Positions 8,038 to 15,517 of a stretch of DNA of 32,858 bases are shown piece after piece. Under the pieces are notes generated by a model. The model saw only the letters and a program-made list of their open reading frames with translations, was not told the origin of the DNA and searched no databases. Positions within the stretch are counted from its first letter, which is position 1, and the number at the start of each line of letters is the position of its first letter. The position numbers and the translations under genes were made by a program. This DNA is from Candidatus Woesebacteria bacterium RIFCSPHIGHO2_01_FULL_39_23 (GTDB taxonomy: Bacteria; Patescibacteriota; Microgenomatia; UBA8517), in NCBI GenBank assembly GCA_001792305.1, contig MGGH01000016.1, positions 1 through 32,858 on the forward strand, written 5' to 3'.

Positions 8038-9861
8038 ATGAAAAAAATATTTCTTGCACACCTTTTTTTATTATTTTTTATTGGCCTAAAATCAGTATTC
8101 GCTACAACTGATAATTTTAAAACGACTGCAAGTATATCGTATCTCGTCGAAGAAAACGAAGTTACAGTTGTAAATCACGAAATAACAATCGAAAATTTAA
8201 CAACAGAATACTACGCAGACAAATTTAGCTTAATTGTTAAAGGAACGAGTCCGCAAAACCCCAAGGCTTTTGAAAACGGCAAATCTTTAATTATACTTAC
8301 ACAAAAAGGGGAAGATTATTGGGTGCTTATCATAGAACTTGATAAGGTTGTAGGTATTGGAAAAAAAAGATCCTTTGAGATATTTTTTGAAACAGACGAT
8401 TTTGTAACTAAAACCGGTTCGGTTTGGGAAATATCAATTCCAAAAGAAGAGGCAAATAATGTTTACGATGTAACAAGCGTAACACTTTTAACCCCCTCTA
8501 TATTCGGCAGGCCAGCTTATATTTCACCAAAGCCGACTACTGAGCAACAAAGAGAAAATTTTTTTGCCTTTTTCTTTAAATCCCAAGATGTACCTTTAAA
8601 CGGAATAACAGCTGCTTTCGGCGATTTTCAAGTCTTTGATTTTGATTTATCTTATCATCTGGAGAATCCTCTAAACAAAGAGTCAAAATTGGATATTGCA
8701 ATACCTCCAGACACAGCTTTTCAAAAGGTAATTCTAAAATCAATCGATCCAAGACCAAAAAACATTTATCCTGACGAAGAAAATAACTGGTTGGCAACTT
8801 TTGTACTCGATCCTCGGGAGAAACTGGATATTAAAGTAGTTGGCGCTGTTGAAATTTACTCGTCAGCAGATTCAAGTTTTCCACTCCCTTCCAAAGAATA
8901 TTTAGAAGAGTCGTTGTTGGAAACAAATCTTTGGCAAGTAAATGACTCCAAAATTCAGGAGTTGGCGGGTAAACTTAAAACTCCAAAAGCTATTTATGAC
9001 TATGTTTCGTCTTTTTTAGTTTATGACTATTCAAAAGTTAGGCCAAATGTAGAAAGATTAGGTGCAGTTGCTGCGTTAGATAATCAACAAAAGGCAATAT
9101 GTACGGAGTTCACAGATCTTTTTATAGCGATCGCACGCGCAGCCGGAATCCCCGCAAGGGAAGTAAACGGATTTGCGTATTCAGAAAATCCTGTTATCCA
9201 ACCCCTTTCTTTGGTCGCTGACGTCTTGCATGCATGGCCTGAGTATTGGGACGAAGAATTAGGTTATTGGAAACCCGTTGATCCTACATGGGGTTCGACA
9301 ACAGGTGGTACTGATTATTTTAGTAAACTTGATCTCAGGCATTTTACTTTTGTAATGCACGGAAAAGATCCTCAAAAACCATATCCTCCAGGTTCTTATA
9401 AACTTGGCCCAAATCCTCAAAAGGATGTCTTTGTGACACTCGCAACTGAAGGGTTAACACATACCCAATCAGTTGATATCGTTCTTGAGCCAATTTCTAC
9501 AAGACCTTGGACCGACTCCAAAATAAAGATAAGTATAACAAACACAGGTAACACAGCTCTTTATAGCGAGAGGTTTCAAGTACTTTTTGACAAGACGACT
9601 GTTAATTTAAACATGATTAAATTTCTTGCCCCTTTTTCGACTTTTGAAAAAATAACAACCGTTCCATATAGCTTTTTGGGTAAAAGTACACCTCGTGTTA
9701 TTACAGTTATTCTAAAGGACCAAAATAAAAGCATAGAAACTTATAAAAACGAGGTTATAGTTTTTAGCCTTGCGTTAATTCTTTTTATAATAATTTTATT
9801 AATTTTTGTATTGTTTTTTTTCGTAAGAAAAACATATGGCAAGAAGAATTCACGAGATTGA
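8038..9861 (+). CDS. Membrane-anchored transglutaminase-like protein
   Basis: This 607-residue protein has a signal peptide or anchor at 1-22, a beta-rich extracellular region (about 25-300), a transglutaminase-like papain-fold domain, a further beta domain, and a C-terminal membrane segment at about 575-598 followed by a basic tail. The catalytic triad is visible as Cys355 (AICTEFTDLF), His398 (VLHAWPEYW) and Asp415 (KPVDPTWG). The active core should lie outside the cytoplasmic membrane. The family includes proteases and peptide N-glycanase-like enzymes as well as crosslinkers, so the reaction is open. It begins 13 bases after uvrA and its last 26 bases overlap uvrC, so it is part of the repair operon, though a repair role is not implied. 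Confidence 0.85.
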   Translation: MKKIFLAHLFLLFFIGLKSVFATTDNFKTTASISYLVEENEVTVVNHEITIENLTTEYYADKFSLIVKGTSPQNPKAFENGKSLIILTQKGEDYWVLIIELDKVVGIGKKRSFEIFFETDDFVTKTGSVWEISIPKEEANNVYDVTSVTLLTPSIFGRPAYISPKPTTEQQRENFFAFFFKSQDVPLNGITAAFGDFQVFDFDLSYHLENPLNKESKLDIAIPPDTAFQKVILKSIDPRPKNIYPDEENNWLATFVLDPREKLDIKVVGAVEIYSSADSSFPLPSKEYLEESLLETNLWQVNDSKIQELAGKLKTPKAIYDYVSSFLVYDYSKVRPNVERLGAVAALDNQQKAICTEFTDLFIAIARAAGIPAREVNGFAYSENPVIQPLSLVADVLHAWPEYWDEELGYWKPVDPTWGSTTGGTDYFSKLDLRHFTFVMHGKDPQKPYPPGSYKLGPNPQKDVFVTLATEGLTHTQSVDIVLEPISTRPWTDSKIKISITNTGNTALYSERFQVLFDKTTVNLNMIKFLAPFSTFEKITTVPYSFLGKSTPRVITVILKDQNKSIETYKNEVIVFSLALILFIIILLIFVLFFFVRKTYGKKNSRD

Positions 9862-11167
9862 GTCGATTTCTCTTCATACTCTCCCCGATGTTAGTGGTAT
9901 ATATATCTTTAAATCCAATAACGGAGAAGTTCTATATGTGGGAAAGGCTAAAAATTTAAATAACCGAGTCAAAAGTTACTTCAACTTGAATCTTGAAACA
10001 AAGACAATGAGAATGGTCAAAGAATCAAAGATTATAGAGACCATTACTGTAAATAGTGAATTTGAAGCAATTCTACTTGAAGCTAAGCTTATAAATAGTC
10101 TCAAACCAAAATATAATATAGAACTTAAAGACGACAAGTCTCCAATTTATATAGGAATTACTAATGATAAATACCCAATTGTTAAAGCTGTGAGAAAAAC
10201 AAATTTGTATGAGGTAAAATTCTATTGGGGCCCATACCTAAGTTTCAAGGAAACAAAGACATTACTAAAAACAATCCGAGAAGTACTTCCCTTTAGCGAC
10301 CACAAAATCAGTAAAACTGCGTGCATTTATAATCAGATTGGATTGTGTAATCCCTGCCCGAATTTAATAGAAAAAACTTTAAATTTAAAGATTAAAAAAG
10401 ATTTAAGTAAGATGTACCTTAAAAATATCAAAAGAGTAAGGGCTACTCTTGACGGAAGACTAAAAAAAGTGAAGAAAGGGTTAATTAGTGAAATGGATAA
10501 ATTTTCAAAAAACCAAGAGTATGAAAAAGCAATAGAGATTAGAAATCAACTTATATTATTTAACAATCTGACAACAAAAAAATTTTTAAATTTTAATTAC
10601 ATTGAAAATCCGAATTTAATGGAAGATATTACAAGAAATGAGCAAAATGAGCTAAAGAGGGTACTAAAAAGTCATGGAATTGTAACTAAAAGGTTAAATC
10701 GGATTGAGTGTTTCGATGTAAGTCATCTAACAGGCACAAGCCCTGCGGCTTCAATGGTGGTATTTACGAAAGGTTTAGCTGATAAATCTAGCTATAAACG
10801 GTTCAAAATTAAGTCCGAAAATAGCAAAAGCGACATTGACTCCATCAAAGAAGTAATTTTAAGAAGAGTAAGTCATATCAGCGACCTTTCAAGAAACTCT
10901 TCCTGGGGAACGCCGGATTTAATTATAGTAGACGGAGGTAAGCCCCAGGTAAAAGCAGCCGTTGACGCTCTAAAGGGGGTTGTGCCGATAATAGGTATAG
11001 CAAAGCGCTACGAAACGTTAGTTTTTATGAATGAGGGAAGATTTAGTGAATATAGACTTACTGGACCCGCCCTCAACTTCGTTCAAAAAATTAGAGATGA
11101 AGCCCACCGATTCGCAAGAGCATATCACCATAAACTTGTAGAACTACTTATTAAAAATGTAAAATAG
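9836..11167 (+). CDS. uvrC: Excinuclease ABC subunit C, short form without HhH domain
   Basis: UvrC makes both incisions in nucleotide excision repair. The N-terminal GIY-YIG nuclease domain shows GIYIF (21-25), YVGKAKNLNNRV (34-45, including the conserved Arg) and a cysteine cluster CIYNQIGLCNPC. A UVR motif for UvrB binding lies near residues 204-235. The RNase H-like endonuclease domain has IECFDVSHLTGTSPA, PDLIIVDGGKPQ and the final DEAHRFARAYHH. The protein stops at residue 443, directly after the RNase H fold, whereas typical UvrC has about 600 residues ending in two helix-hairpin-helix motifs. That tail is absent, and the stop is followed by an unrelated gene. The start overlaps the preceding gene by 26 bases. 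Confidence 0.94.
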   Translation: MARRIHEIESISLHTLPDVSGIYIFKSNNGEVLYVGKAKNLNNRVKSYFNLNLETKTMRMVKESKIIETITVNSEFEAILLEAKLINSLKPKYNIELKDDKSPIYIGITNDKYPIVKAVRKTNLYEVKFYWGPYLSFKETKTLLKTIREVLPFSDHKISKTACIYNQIGLCNPCPNLIEKTLNLKIKKDLSKMYLKNIKRVRATLDGRLKKVKKGLISEMDKFSKNQEYEKAIEIRNQLILFNNLTTKKFLNFNYIENPNLMEDITRNEQNELKRVLKSHGIVTKRLNRIECFDVSHLTGTSPAASMVVFTKGLADKSSYKRFKIKSENSKSDIDSIKEVILRRVSHISDLSRNSSWGTPDLIIVDGGKPQVKAAVDALKGVVPIIGIAKRYETLVFMNEGRFSEYRLTGPALNFVQKIRDEAHRFARAYHHKLVELLIKNVK

Positions 11168-11191
11168 TTCTTAAGTAAAAAAGAAGCTTTT

Positions 11192-11593
11192 ATGAAAAGG
11201 CTAATCCGATCTTTTAGTATACAAGCGTTGTCACTTTATTTTGCGAATATTATTGCAGTAGGATTAGTTTTTAGCCAAGGAGCAAAAAGCTTTTTTATAA
11301 CTGTTGCAGTACTAACAGTTTCAATGTATCTAGTTAAGCCTGTAGTCAATCTACTTCTGCTTCCGTTAAACCTAGTCACATTCGGGGTTTTCAGATGGGT
11401 AGGATTTGCTGTTACTTTATTCATTGTGGATTTGGTTCTAGAAGAGTTTAAGGTGATTTCTTTTAAATTTGCTGGGTTTTCTTCTGAGTTAATTAACATT
11501 CCTCCTACAGAATGGACCGGAGTGCTCTCATACGTAGGTTTTTCATTTTTACTATCTCTTTTTGTCACTCTTAGTTACTGGGTCGCAAAGTAA
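11192..11593 (+). CDS. Small four-helix membrane protein, phage holin family 4-like (PF04020 type)
   Basis: A 133-residue integral membrane protein with about four hydrophobic helices (near 10-28, 33-58, 65-85 and 110-130). The central stretch LVKPVVNLLLLPLNLVTFGVF, with a proline-rich turn then TFGVF, matches the pattern of the PF04020 family of small bacterial membrane proteins, named after a mycobacterial phage holin. There is no evidence of a lysis function and no phage gene nearby; the cellular role is unknown. It starts 24 bases after uvrC behind a weak AAGAAG site and ends 24 bases before secG. Confidence 0.75.
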   Translation: MKRLIRSFSIQALSLYFANIIAVGLVFSQGAKSFFITVAVLTVSMYLVKPVVNLLLLPLNLVTFGVFRWVGFAVTLFIVDLVLEEFKVISFKFAGFSSELINIPPTEWTGVLSYVGFSFLLSLFVTLSYWVAK

Positions 11594-11605
11594 TCCTCAA
11601 TAAGT

Positions 11606-11611
11606 TATAAT
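11606..11611 (+). promoter_or_regulatory. secG -10 element TATAAT
   Basis: A perfect TATAAT ends six bases before the secG ATG, in a 24-base intergenic gap. This predicts a leaderless secG message in addition to any read-through from upstream. No good -35 element is seen 17 bases upstream. Confidence 0.4.
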
Positions 11612-11617
11612 CTTATT

Positions 11618-11833
11618 ATGTCAAAAGAGATTCTTCTTATCAGCCAAATAGTTTCGGGGTTAGTATTAATTGTCCTTATTTCACTCCAAGTTAAAGGAAA
11701 GGGGTTCGGAAGAGTATGGGGAAGTGCAAACTTTTCCTTTACTAGGCGCGGCCTTGAAAATCAAGTGTTTCGTTTTACTTTTGTTATATCTTTTATCTTT
11801 TTACTCGTATCTACGCTCGAGCTTTTAGTGTAG
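11618..11833 (+). CDS. secG: Protein translocase subunit SecG
   Basis: SecG is the small auxiliary subunit of the SecYEG protein-export channel in the cytoplasmic membrane. The 71 residues form two hydrophobic helices (about 5-23 and 50-70) joined by the conserved loop with LQVKGKGFGRVWG and FTRRGLENQVFRFT, which is the family signature of Q.KG.G then RRG.E. The length is normal for a short bacterial SecG. It lies between the four-helix membrane protein and the solute-binding protein, eight bases before the latter, so the latter two are probably co-transcribed. Confidence 0.9.
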   Translation: MSKEILLISQIVSGLVLIVLISLQVKGKGFGRVWGSANFSFTRRGLENQVFRFTFVISFIFLLVSTLELLV

Positions 11834-11841
11834 TACAATTC

Positions 11842-13164
11842 ATGTTTACGATTAGATACCTAACAAGGCTTCTTATCGAATTTATTATTCGTTTTCGATT
11901 AGTTTTTATCCTGAGTATTATAATAGGAACTATTTCATTTTTTTTTGTGCGTGCTATAGCACCTTTAATTTTCGACAACAAAATAGTAAGGATCGGCATT
12001 TCTGGAAGATTTACTGTTGAGGATATTCCATATAATATACAGCGTCAGATATCTCGCGGACTTACAAAAACCGAAGAAAGCGGTAAAGTAGAGCCGGACT
12101 TGGCGCAAAGTTGGGAAACTCCAGATAAGGGAAAGACATGGATCTTTATTCTCAAGAAAGATTTAAAATGGAACGACGGTTCTCCACTTAAGTCAAGAGA
12201 TTTAAACTACAATTTTAGCGATGTAATAAGTGAATTCCCGGATGAAAATACTATCGTCTTTAAACTTTCAACACCTTATAGTCCTTTCCCTGTTGTTGTA
12301 TCAAAACCAGTATTTAAGAAAGGATTACTTGGTGTATCAAGCTGGAAAATAGATAAAATAACTCTGATGGGTAGCTTTGTCCAAACTTTAGCTATATCAG
12401 ATGATAGTGGTACTAAAAAGATTTATAAGTTTTATCCCACAGAAGATCAGACTAAACTGGCTTTTAGAACTGCCGAGGTTGACAAGATAGAAGGCCTTAT
12501 TGACCCGAAACCACTCGACTCATGGAATACGGTCAAAATTGCTAATGAAGTCAATAGAAACAGACTAGTTATAATTTTTATAAATACAGAAGATAATCTT
12601 CTAACAGACAAGACACTTCGCCAGGCTTTTGCCTACGCCATAGACAAAGAAAGCTTGGGGGAGCGGGCAAGCTCTCCTATTTCTATTAACTCCTGGGCCT
12701 ATAATCCTCAAGTCAAATCATACGATTATGATAAAGAGCGTGCAAAAGAGATTATGGATCAATATCTAAAAGATAAAGATAATAAAATATTGGAAGTAAA
12801 AATTGCTTCCTATCCTTCTTTACTTCCGGTAGCTGAAAAAATTGCCCAAAACTTAAAAGAAATTGGGGTTAATACTTCCGTCCAAGTTTCTTCTATTACA
12901 CCTCACGAATACCAACTTTTTCTAGCAATTTACGATATTCCAATTGATCCAGATCAATATTCTGTGTGGCACTCTACACAAATAGAGACTAATATAACAA
13001 AATACAAAAGTCCAAGAATTGATAATTTGCTTGAAGATGGACGCACGGAACTTGACTTCGAATCCAGGAAAAAAATTTATCTTGATTTTCAAAGGTTTTT
13101 ACTCGAAGATTCGCCAGCAATATTTCTTTATTATCCAGAGTATTATAGCGTTGAGAGATTGTAA
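11842..13164 (+). CDS. Membrane-anchored extracellular solute-binding protein, family 5 (OppA/DppA-like)
   Basis: Family 5 solute-binding proteins usually deliver peptides to ABC importers. The 440-residue protein has a basic N-terminus and one membrane anchor (about 17-39), then the SBP_bac_5 fold: KIVRIGISG, GLTKTEESGKVEPDLAQSWETPDKGKTWIFILKKDLKWNDGSPLKSRDLNYNFSDV, then LRQAFAYAIDKESL and AIFLYYPEYY. It lacks the lipobox cysteine used by many Gram-positive relatives and is held by the anchor instead. The end comes about 35 residues earlier than in E. coli OppA. No permease or ATPase is in the window. The stop codon lies inside a 24-base palindrome, after which the gene content changes to glycan synthesis. 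Confidence 0.82.
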   Translation: MFTIRYLTRLLIEFIIRFRLVFILSIIIGTISFFFVRAIAPLIFDNKIVRIGISGRFTVEDIPYNIQRQISRGLTKTEESGKVEPDLAQSWETPDKGKTWIFILKKDLKWNDGSPLKSRDLNYNFSDVISEFPDENTIVFKLSTPYSPFPVVVSKPVFKKGLLGVSSWKIDKITLMGSFVQTLAISDDSGTKKIYKFYPTEDQTKLAFRTAEVDKIEGLIDPKPLDSWNTVKIANEVNRNRLVIIFINTEDNLLTDKTLRQAFAYAIDKESLGERASSPISINSWAYNPQVKSYDYDKERAKEIMDQYLKDKDNKILEVKIASYPSLLPVAEKIAQNLKEIGVNTSVQVSSITPHEYQLFLAIYDIPIDPDQYSVWHSTQIETNITKYKSPRIDNLLEDGRTELDFESRKKIYLDFQRFLLEDSPAIFLYYPEYYSVERL

Positions 13165-13181
13165 TACTATAGTACTACAAT
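13158..13181. repeat. 24-base near-perfect palindrome at the start of the glycan locus
   Basis: The left half ATTGTAATACTA and right half TAGTACTACAAT are reverse complements except for one base pair (A opposite C). There is no loop. It covers the stop codon of the solute-binding protein gene and ends 14 bases before the -35 of the next promoter; its centre is about 61.5 bases upstream of the predicted transcription start. It may be an operator for a dimeric regulator or, as RNA, an imperfect stem at the end of the upstream transcript, although no U-tract follows. Confidence 0.5.
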
Positions 13182-13195
13182 AATAGGCAATATAA

Positions 13196-13224
13196 TTGAC
13201 TTATTAACATATTATAGGTATAAT
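13196..13224 (+). promoter_or_regulatory. Near-consensus sigma70-type promoter of the glycan operon, leaderless
   Basis: TTGACT (13196-13201), a 17-base spacer and TATAAT (13219-13224) are followed by seven bases and the ATG at 13232. This is the best promoter in the window. Transcription should start at about 13231, so the first gene would be translated from a leaderless message. Confidence 0.75.
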
Positions 13225-13231
13225 ACTTCTA

Positions 13232-14677
13232 ATGTCGCGATTTATTTTTATTGCGATTATTTTTTTGGCCTTGCTACTGCGGGCTATTAATCTTAATTAC
13301 AATAGTCCATTTAATGATGAGGCAATTTATGTAGTCGTGGGCACAGAAGGTCTTTTCAAAAAAGACTGGGAAAATCTGGATGCCGTAACTTGGATGGCCG
13401 GTAGTCCTTATACATATCCGGTAGTAACAGCAATTGCCTACAAGATTGGTGGACTTGAGTTCTCAAGATTTATAAACGTACTTTTTGGTATGGGTACAAT
13501 TTATTTGGCCGGTGAGACTGCGGCTCTATTTCAGAAGAAAAGGCAAAAACTTCCAACAGCCCTAGTTACAGTTGCCATAGTGGCTCTTTTACCCATTTCA
13601 TTTTATATCTCAAGGCTAGCAACTTACGATATACCCAGTTTTATGTTCATTTTTTTGGGTCTTTATTTTTTATTTCGGAACATGAAAGATAAAGAACCCA
13701 AAAATGAGCTTTATATGCTTTCAAGTGTTGCCTTTTTCATATCATTTTTATTCAAATATTTAGCAGTAATATATGTACTTTACGCGTGTTTAGTGTCCCT
13801 CCTCTATCTAAAAAAATTGAAGTTCAAGAATCTTTTTAAAAATGGCTGGTTTAGTTACTTTATTATTCCGATACTTTTAATGTTTGGTTTTTATACTGTT
13901 ACAAATTTAAGTAATCTTTATACCTATATTACCACCGAATCCACCTTAGAAATATTAGATATTCCAACAAAAATACAGATGTTCGTAAATGAATATTTGT
14001 TGATAGCACCTTTGGCGTTAATTTCGTTTTTATATTTAATATTTTCAAAAAAAGTAAAGACGGCTGTAAGTTTCATTATGGGTACGCTTTTTGTATTGGT
14101 TTTTCATTTTGTTTACCCGGGTGCACCTTCTTATGATAAACACATTTTCTTATCTGGAGTTTTTATGTCCATCCCAATAGGGATTGCTTTACCTTTAATT
14201 TACGAGAAAATAAATATAGGAAAAAGAGCGAAATCATTCTTAAGAGGCAATTTTATAGGCTTTTTATTATTTATGTTAATTTACCTTTTTTCGGTGATGC
14301 CTACAATAAATAATAAATGGTTAAACTTAGGTCAGTCATTAAATTTTCTTAACGGTAGAGTTAAAAAGGGAGATACAGTTTTAACTGAGTCAGGCGACGC
14401 ATTCGTTTTAGCATTATATGAAAAAATAAATCCTGTATATACCGTTACATTCGACTATATAAATTATTTGGAAAATGAAAAGAGTAATGAAGGTAGTAAT
14501 ATTTACACGCGGGCGGTAGAAGATGGTTATTTTAACTTTATAGAACTTGAAAATCAAAACATTCCCAAACTTGAAAGAAGCAAAGAACTAAATAGTTTAA
14601 TTTCAGAAATAATTGAAGAGAACTATCATGAAATTTATAACGAAAAAGGGGTCAAAATATATGAGAGGAGGTTTTAA
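13232..14677 (+). CDS. GT-C family membrane glycosyltransferase (ArnT/PMT-like, GT39/GT83 type)
   Basis: A 481-residue polytopic membrane protein with roughly ten hydrophobic segments and a soluble C-terminal tail of about 110 residues. The first extracellular loop has NSPFNDEAIYVV, with Asp29-Glu30 in the position of the acidic motif of GT-C enzymes such as ArnT and PMT. These use polyprenyl-phosphate sugars to glycosylate lipids, proteins or polymers on the outer side of the membrane. Family membership is fairly clear; donor and acceptor are not. It opens the glycan locus behind a near-consensus promoter and is followed after three bases by the deacetylase, whose SD lies inside this gene's end. 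A DPM1-like GT2 encoded at 18379 could supply the lipid-linked donor. Confidence 0.75.
   Translation: MSRFIFIAIIFLALLLRAINLNYNSPFNDEAIYVVVGTEGLFKKDWENLDAVTWMAGSPYTYPVVTAIAYKIGGLEFSRFINVLFGMGTIYLAGETAALFQKKRQKLPTALVTVAIVALLPISFYISRLATYDIPSFMFIFLGLYFLFRNMKDKEPKNELYMLSSVAFFISFLFKYLAVIYVLYACLVSLLYLKKLKFKNLFKNGWFSYFIIPILLMFGFYTVTNLSNLYTYITTESTLEILDIPTKIQMFVNEYLLIAPLALISFLYLIFSKKVKTAVSFIMGTLFVLVFHFVYPGAPSYDKHIFLSGVFMSIPIGIALPLIYEKINIGKRAKSFLRGNFIGFLLFMLIYLFSVMPTINNKWLNLGQSLNFLNGRVKKGDTVLTESGDAFVLALYEKINPVYTVTFDYINYLENEKSNEGSNIYTRAVEDGYFNFIELENQNIPKLERSKELNSLISEIIEENYHEIYNEKGVKIYERRF
14665..14671 (+). promoter_or_regulatory. Strong Shine-Dalgarno site for the anchored deacetylase
   Basis: GAGGAGG lies nine bases before the ATG at 14681, within the last codons of the preceding gene. 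It supports this start and shows that the organism also uses SD-led initiation, in contrast to its leaderless genes. Confidence 0.75.
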
Positions 14678-14680
14678 TCC

Positions 14681-15517
14681 ATGAAATTAAAATTAACTAT
14701 GTGGATGATTATACCAGCTATCTTGATATTTTTGATTACAAAATACATAACGTCATCCGAAGCAAATGAGGTAGAACCGCAGAATAATCTTCCAAAATTA
14801 AGCGATGCAACAATTCATAAAGATGAAATAGCCAAGGTAAAACTAGATTTAATTGATTCCTTTGAATGGGAAAAAAGAGGCATTGTAACTTTTTGGTTCG
14901 ACGATGCGTGGATGAGTCAATATACTAACGGTTTCCCCATACTTGAAAAGCATGGCTTTAAAGGCGCTCTAGCTGTCCCAACGGAGCTAATTAAATATGA
15001 AGGTTATATAAAATGGTGGCAAATAAAGAAGTTGCAGTTTAATGGCTGGGAAATCAACTCACATAGCGTAAGTCACGAATGTGACCAAGAAATAATGACG
15101 TACAAGAAACTTGAATTCGAGTTAAGATATTCTAAGATTGAAATAATGTCTCAAGGTCTTTTGGCTGATAACTATGTAGTACCCTGTGGGGTGGTTGATG
15201 ATAAATTAAATGAAATAGCAAAAACGTATTATAAGTCAATGAGAACCTCGGAACCTGGGCTAAATGATATTCCTTTAGAGGATCCCTATTTTATTAAAGC
15301 TGACACTATTATTAACACAACTAAAATTGAGGATATCAAAGGTCTTCTAAACGATGCAAAAGTAAATAGAAAGTGGGTTGTTTTGATGTTTCACCAGATA
15401 GACTATTCAAATGATATTTACGCAATTACTCCGGAGTTTCTTGATGAAATTACTAAGTTAGTCGAGGAATCAAAACTTCAAGTTGCGTTGCCGGAGCAGG
15501 TTTTGTCAATAAAATGA
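14681..15517 (+). CDS. Membrane-anchored polysaccharide deacetylase (NodB-like, CE4)
   Basis: CE4 enzymes remove N- or O-acetyl groups from sugar polymers using a metal held by Asp-His-His. The 278-residue protein has an N-terminal membrane anchor (about 7-23), a linker, and a NodB domain from about 66. Motif 1 is FWFDDAW (catalytic base and metal ligand, Asp74-Asp75), motif 2 is HSVSH (128-132), motif 3 corresponds to VPCGVVDD, and the late histidine is in LMFHQID. The catalytic domain therefore faces outside, as in PgaB or IcaB. A strong SD precedes the start, and the stop overlaps the GT2 synthase start as ATGA, implying translational coupling. No glycosidase domain is fused; a GH18-type gene lies two genes downstream. 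Confidence 0.85.
   Translation: MKLKLTMWMIIPAILIFLITKYITSSEANEVEPQNNLPKLSDATIHKDEIAKVKLDLIDSFEWEKRGIVTFWFDDAWMSQYTNGFPILEKHGFKGALAVPTELIKYEGYIKWWQIKKLQFNGWEINSHSVSHECDQEIMTYKKLEFELRYSKIEIMSQGLLADNYVVPCGVVDDKLNEIAKTYYKSMRTSEPGLNDIPLEDPYFIKADTIINTTKIEDIKGLLNDAKVNRKWVVLMFHQIDYSNDIYAITPEFLDEITKLVEESKLQVALPEQVLSIK

Noticed and set aside
11192-11593. Prophage or lysis gene suggested by the holin family name
   Set aside because: No endolysin, integrase or structural phage gene is nearby, and this membrane family is widespread in bacterial chromosomes.
11842-13164. Solute-binding protein as a pseudogene because of its early stop
   Set aside because: The frame is intact over the whole fold except the last segment, and other frames downstream do not continue the family sequence; short versions may be normal in this lineage.
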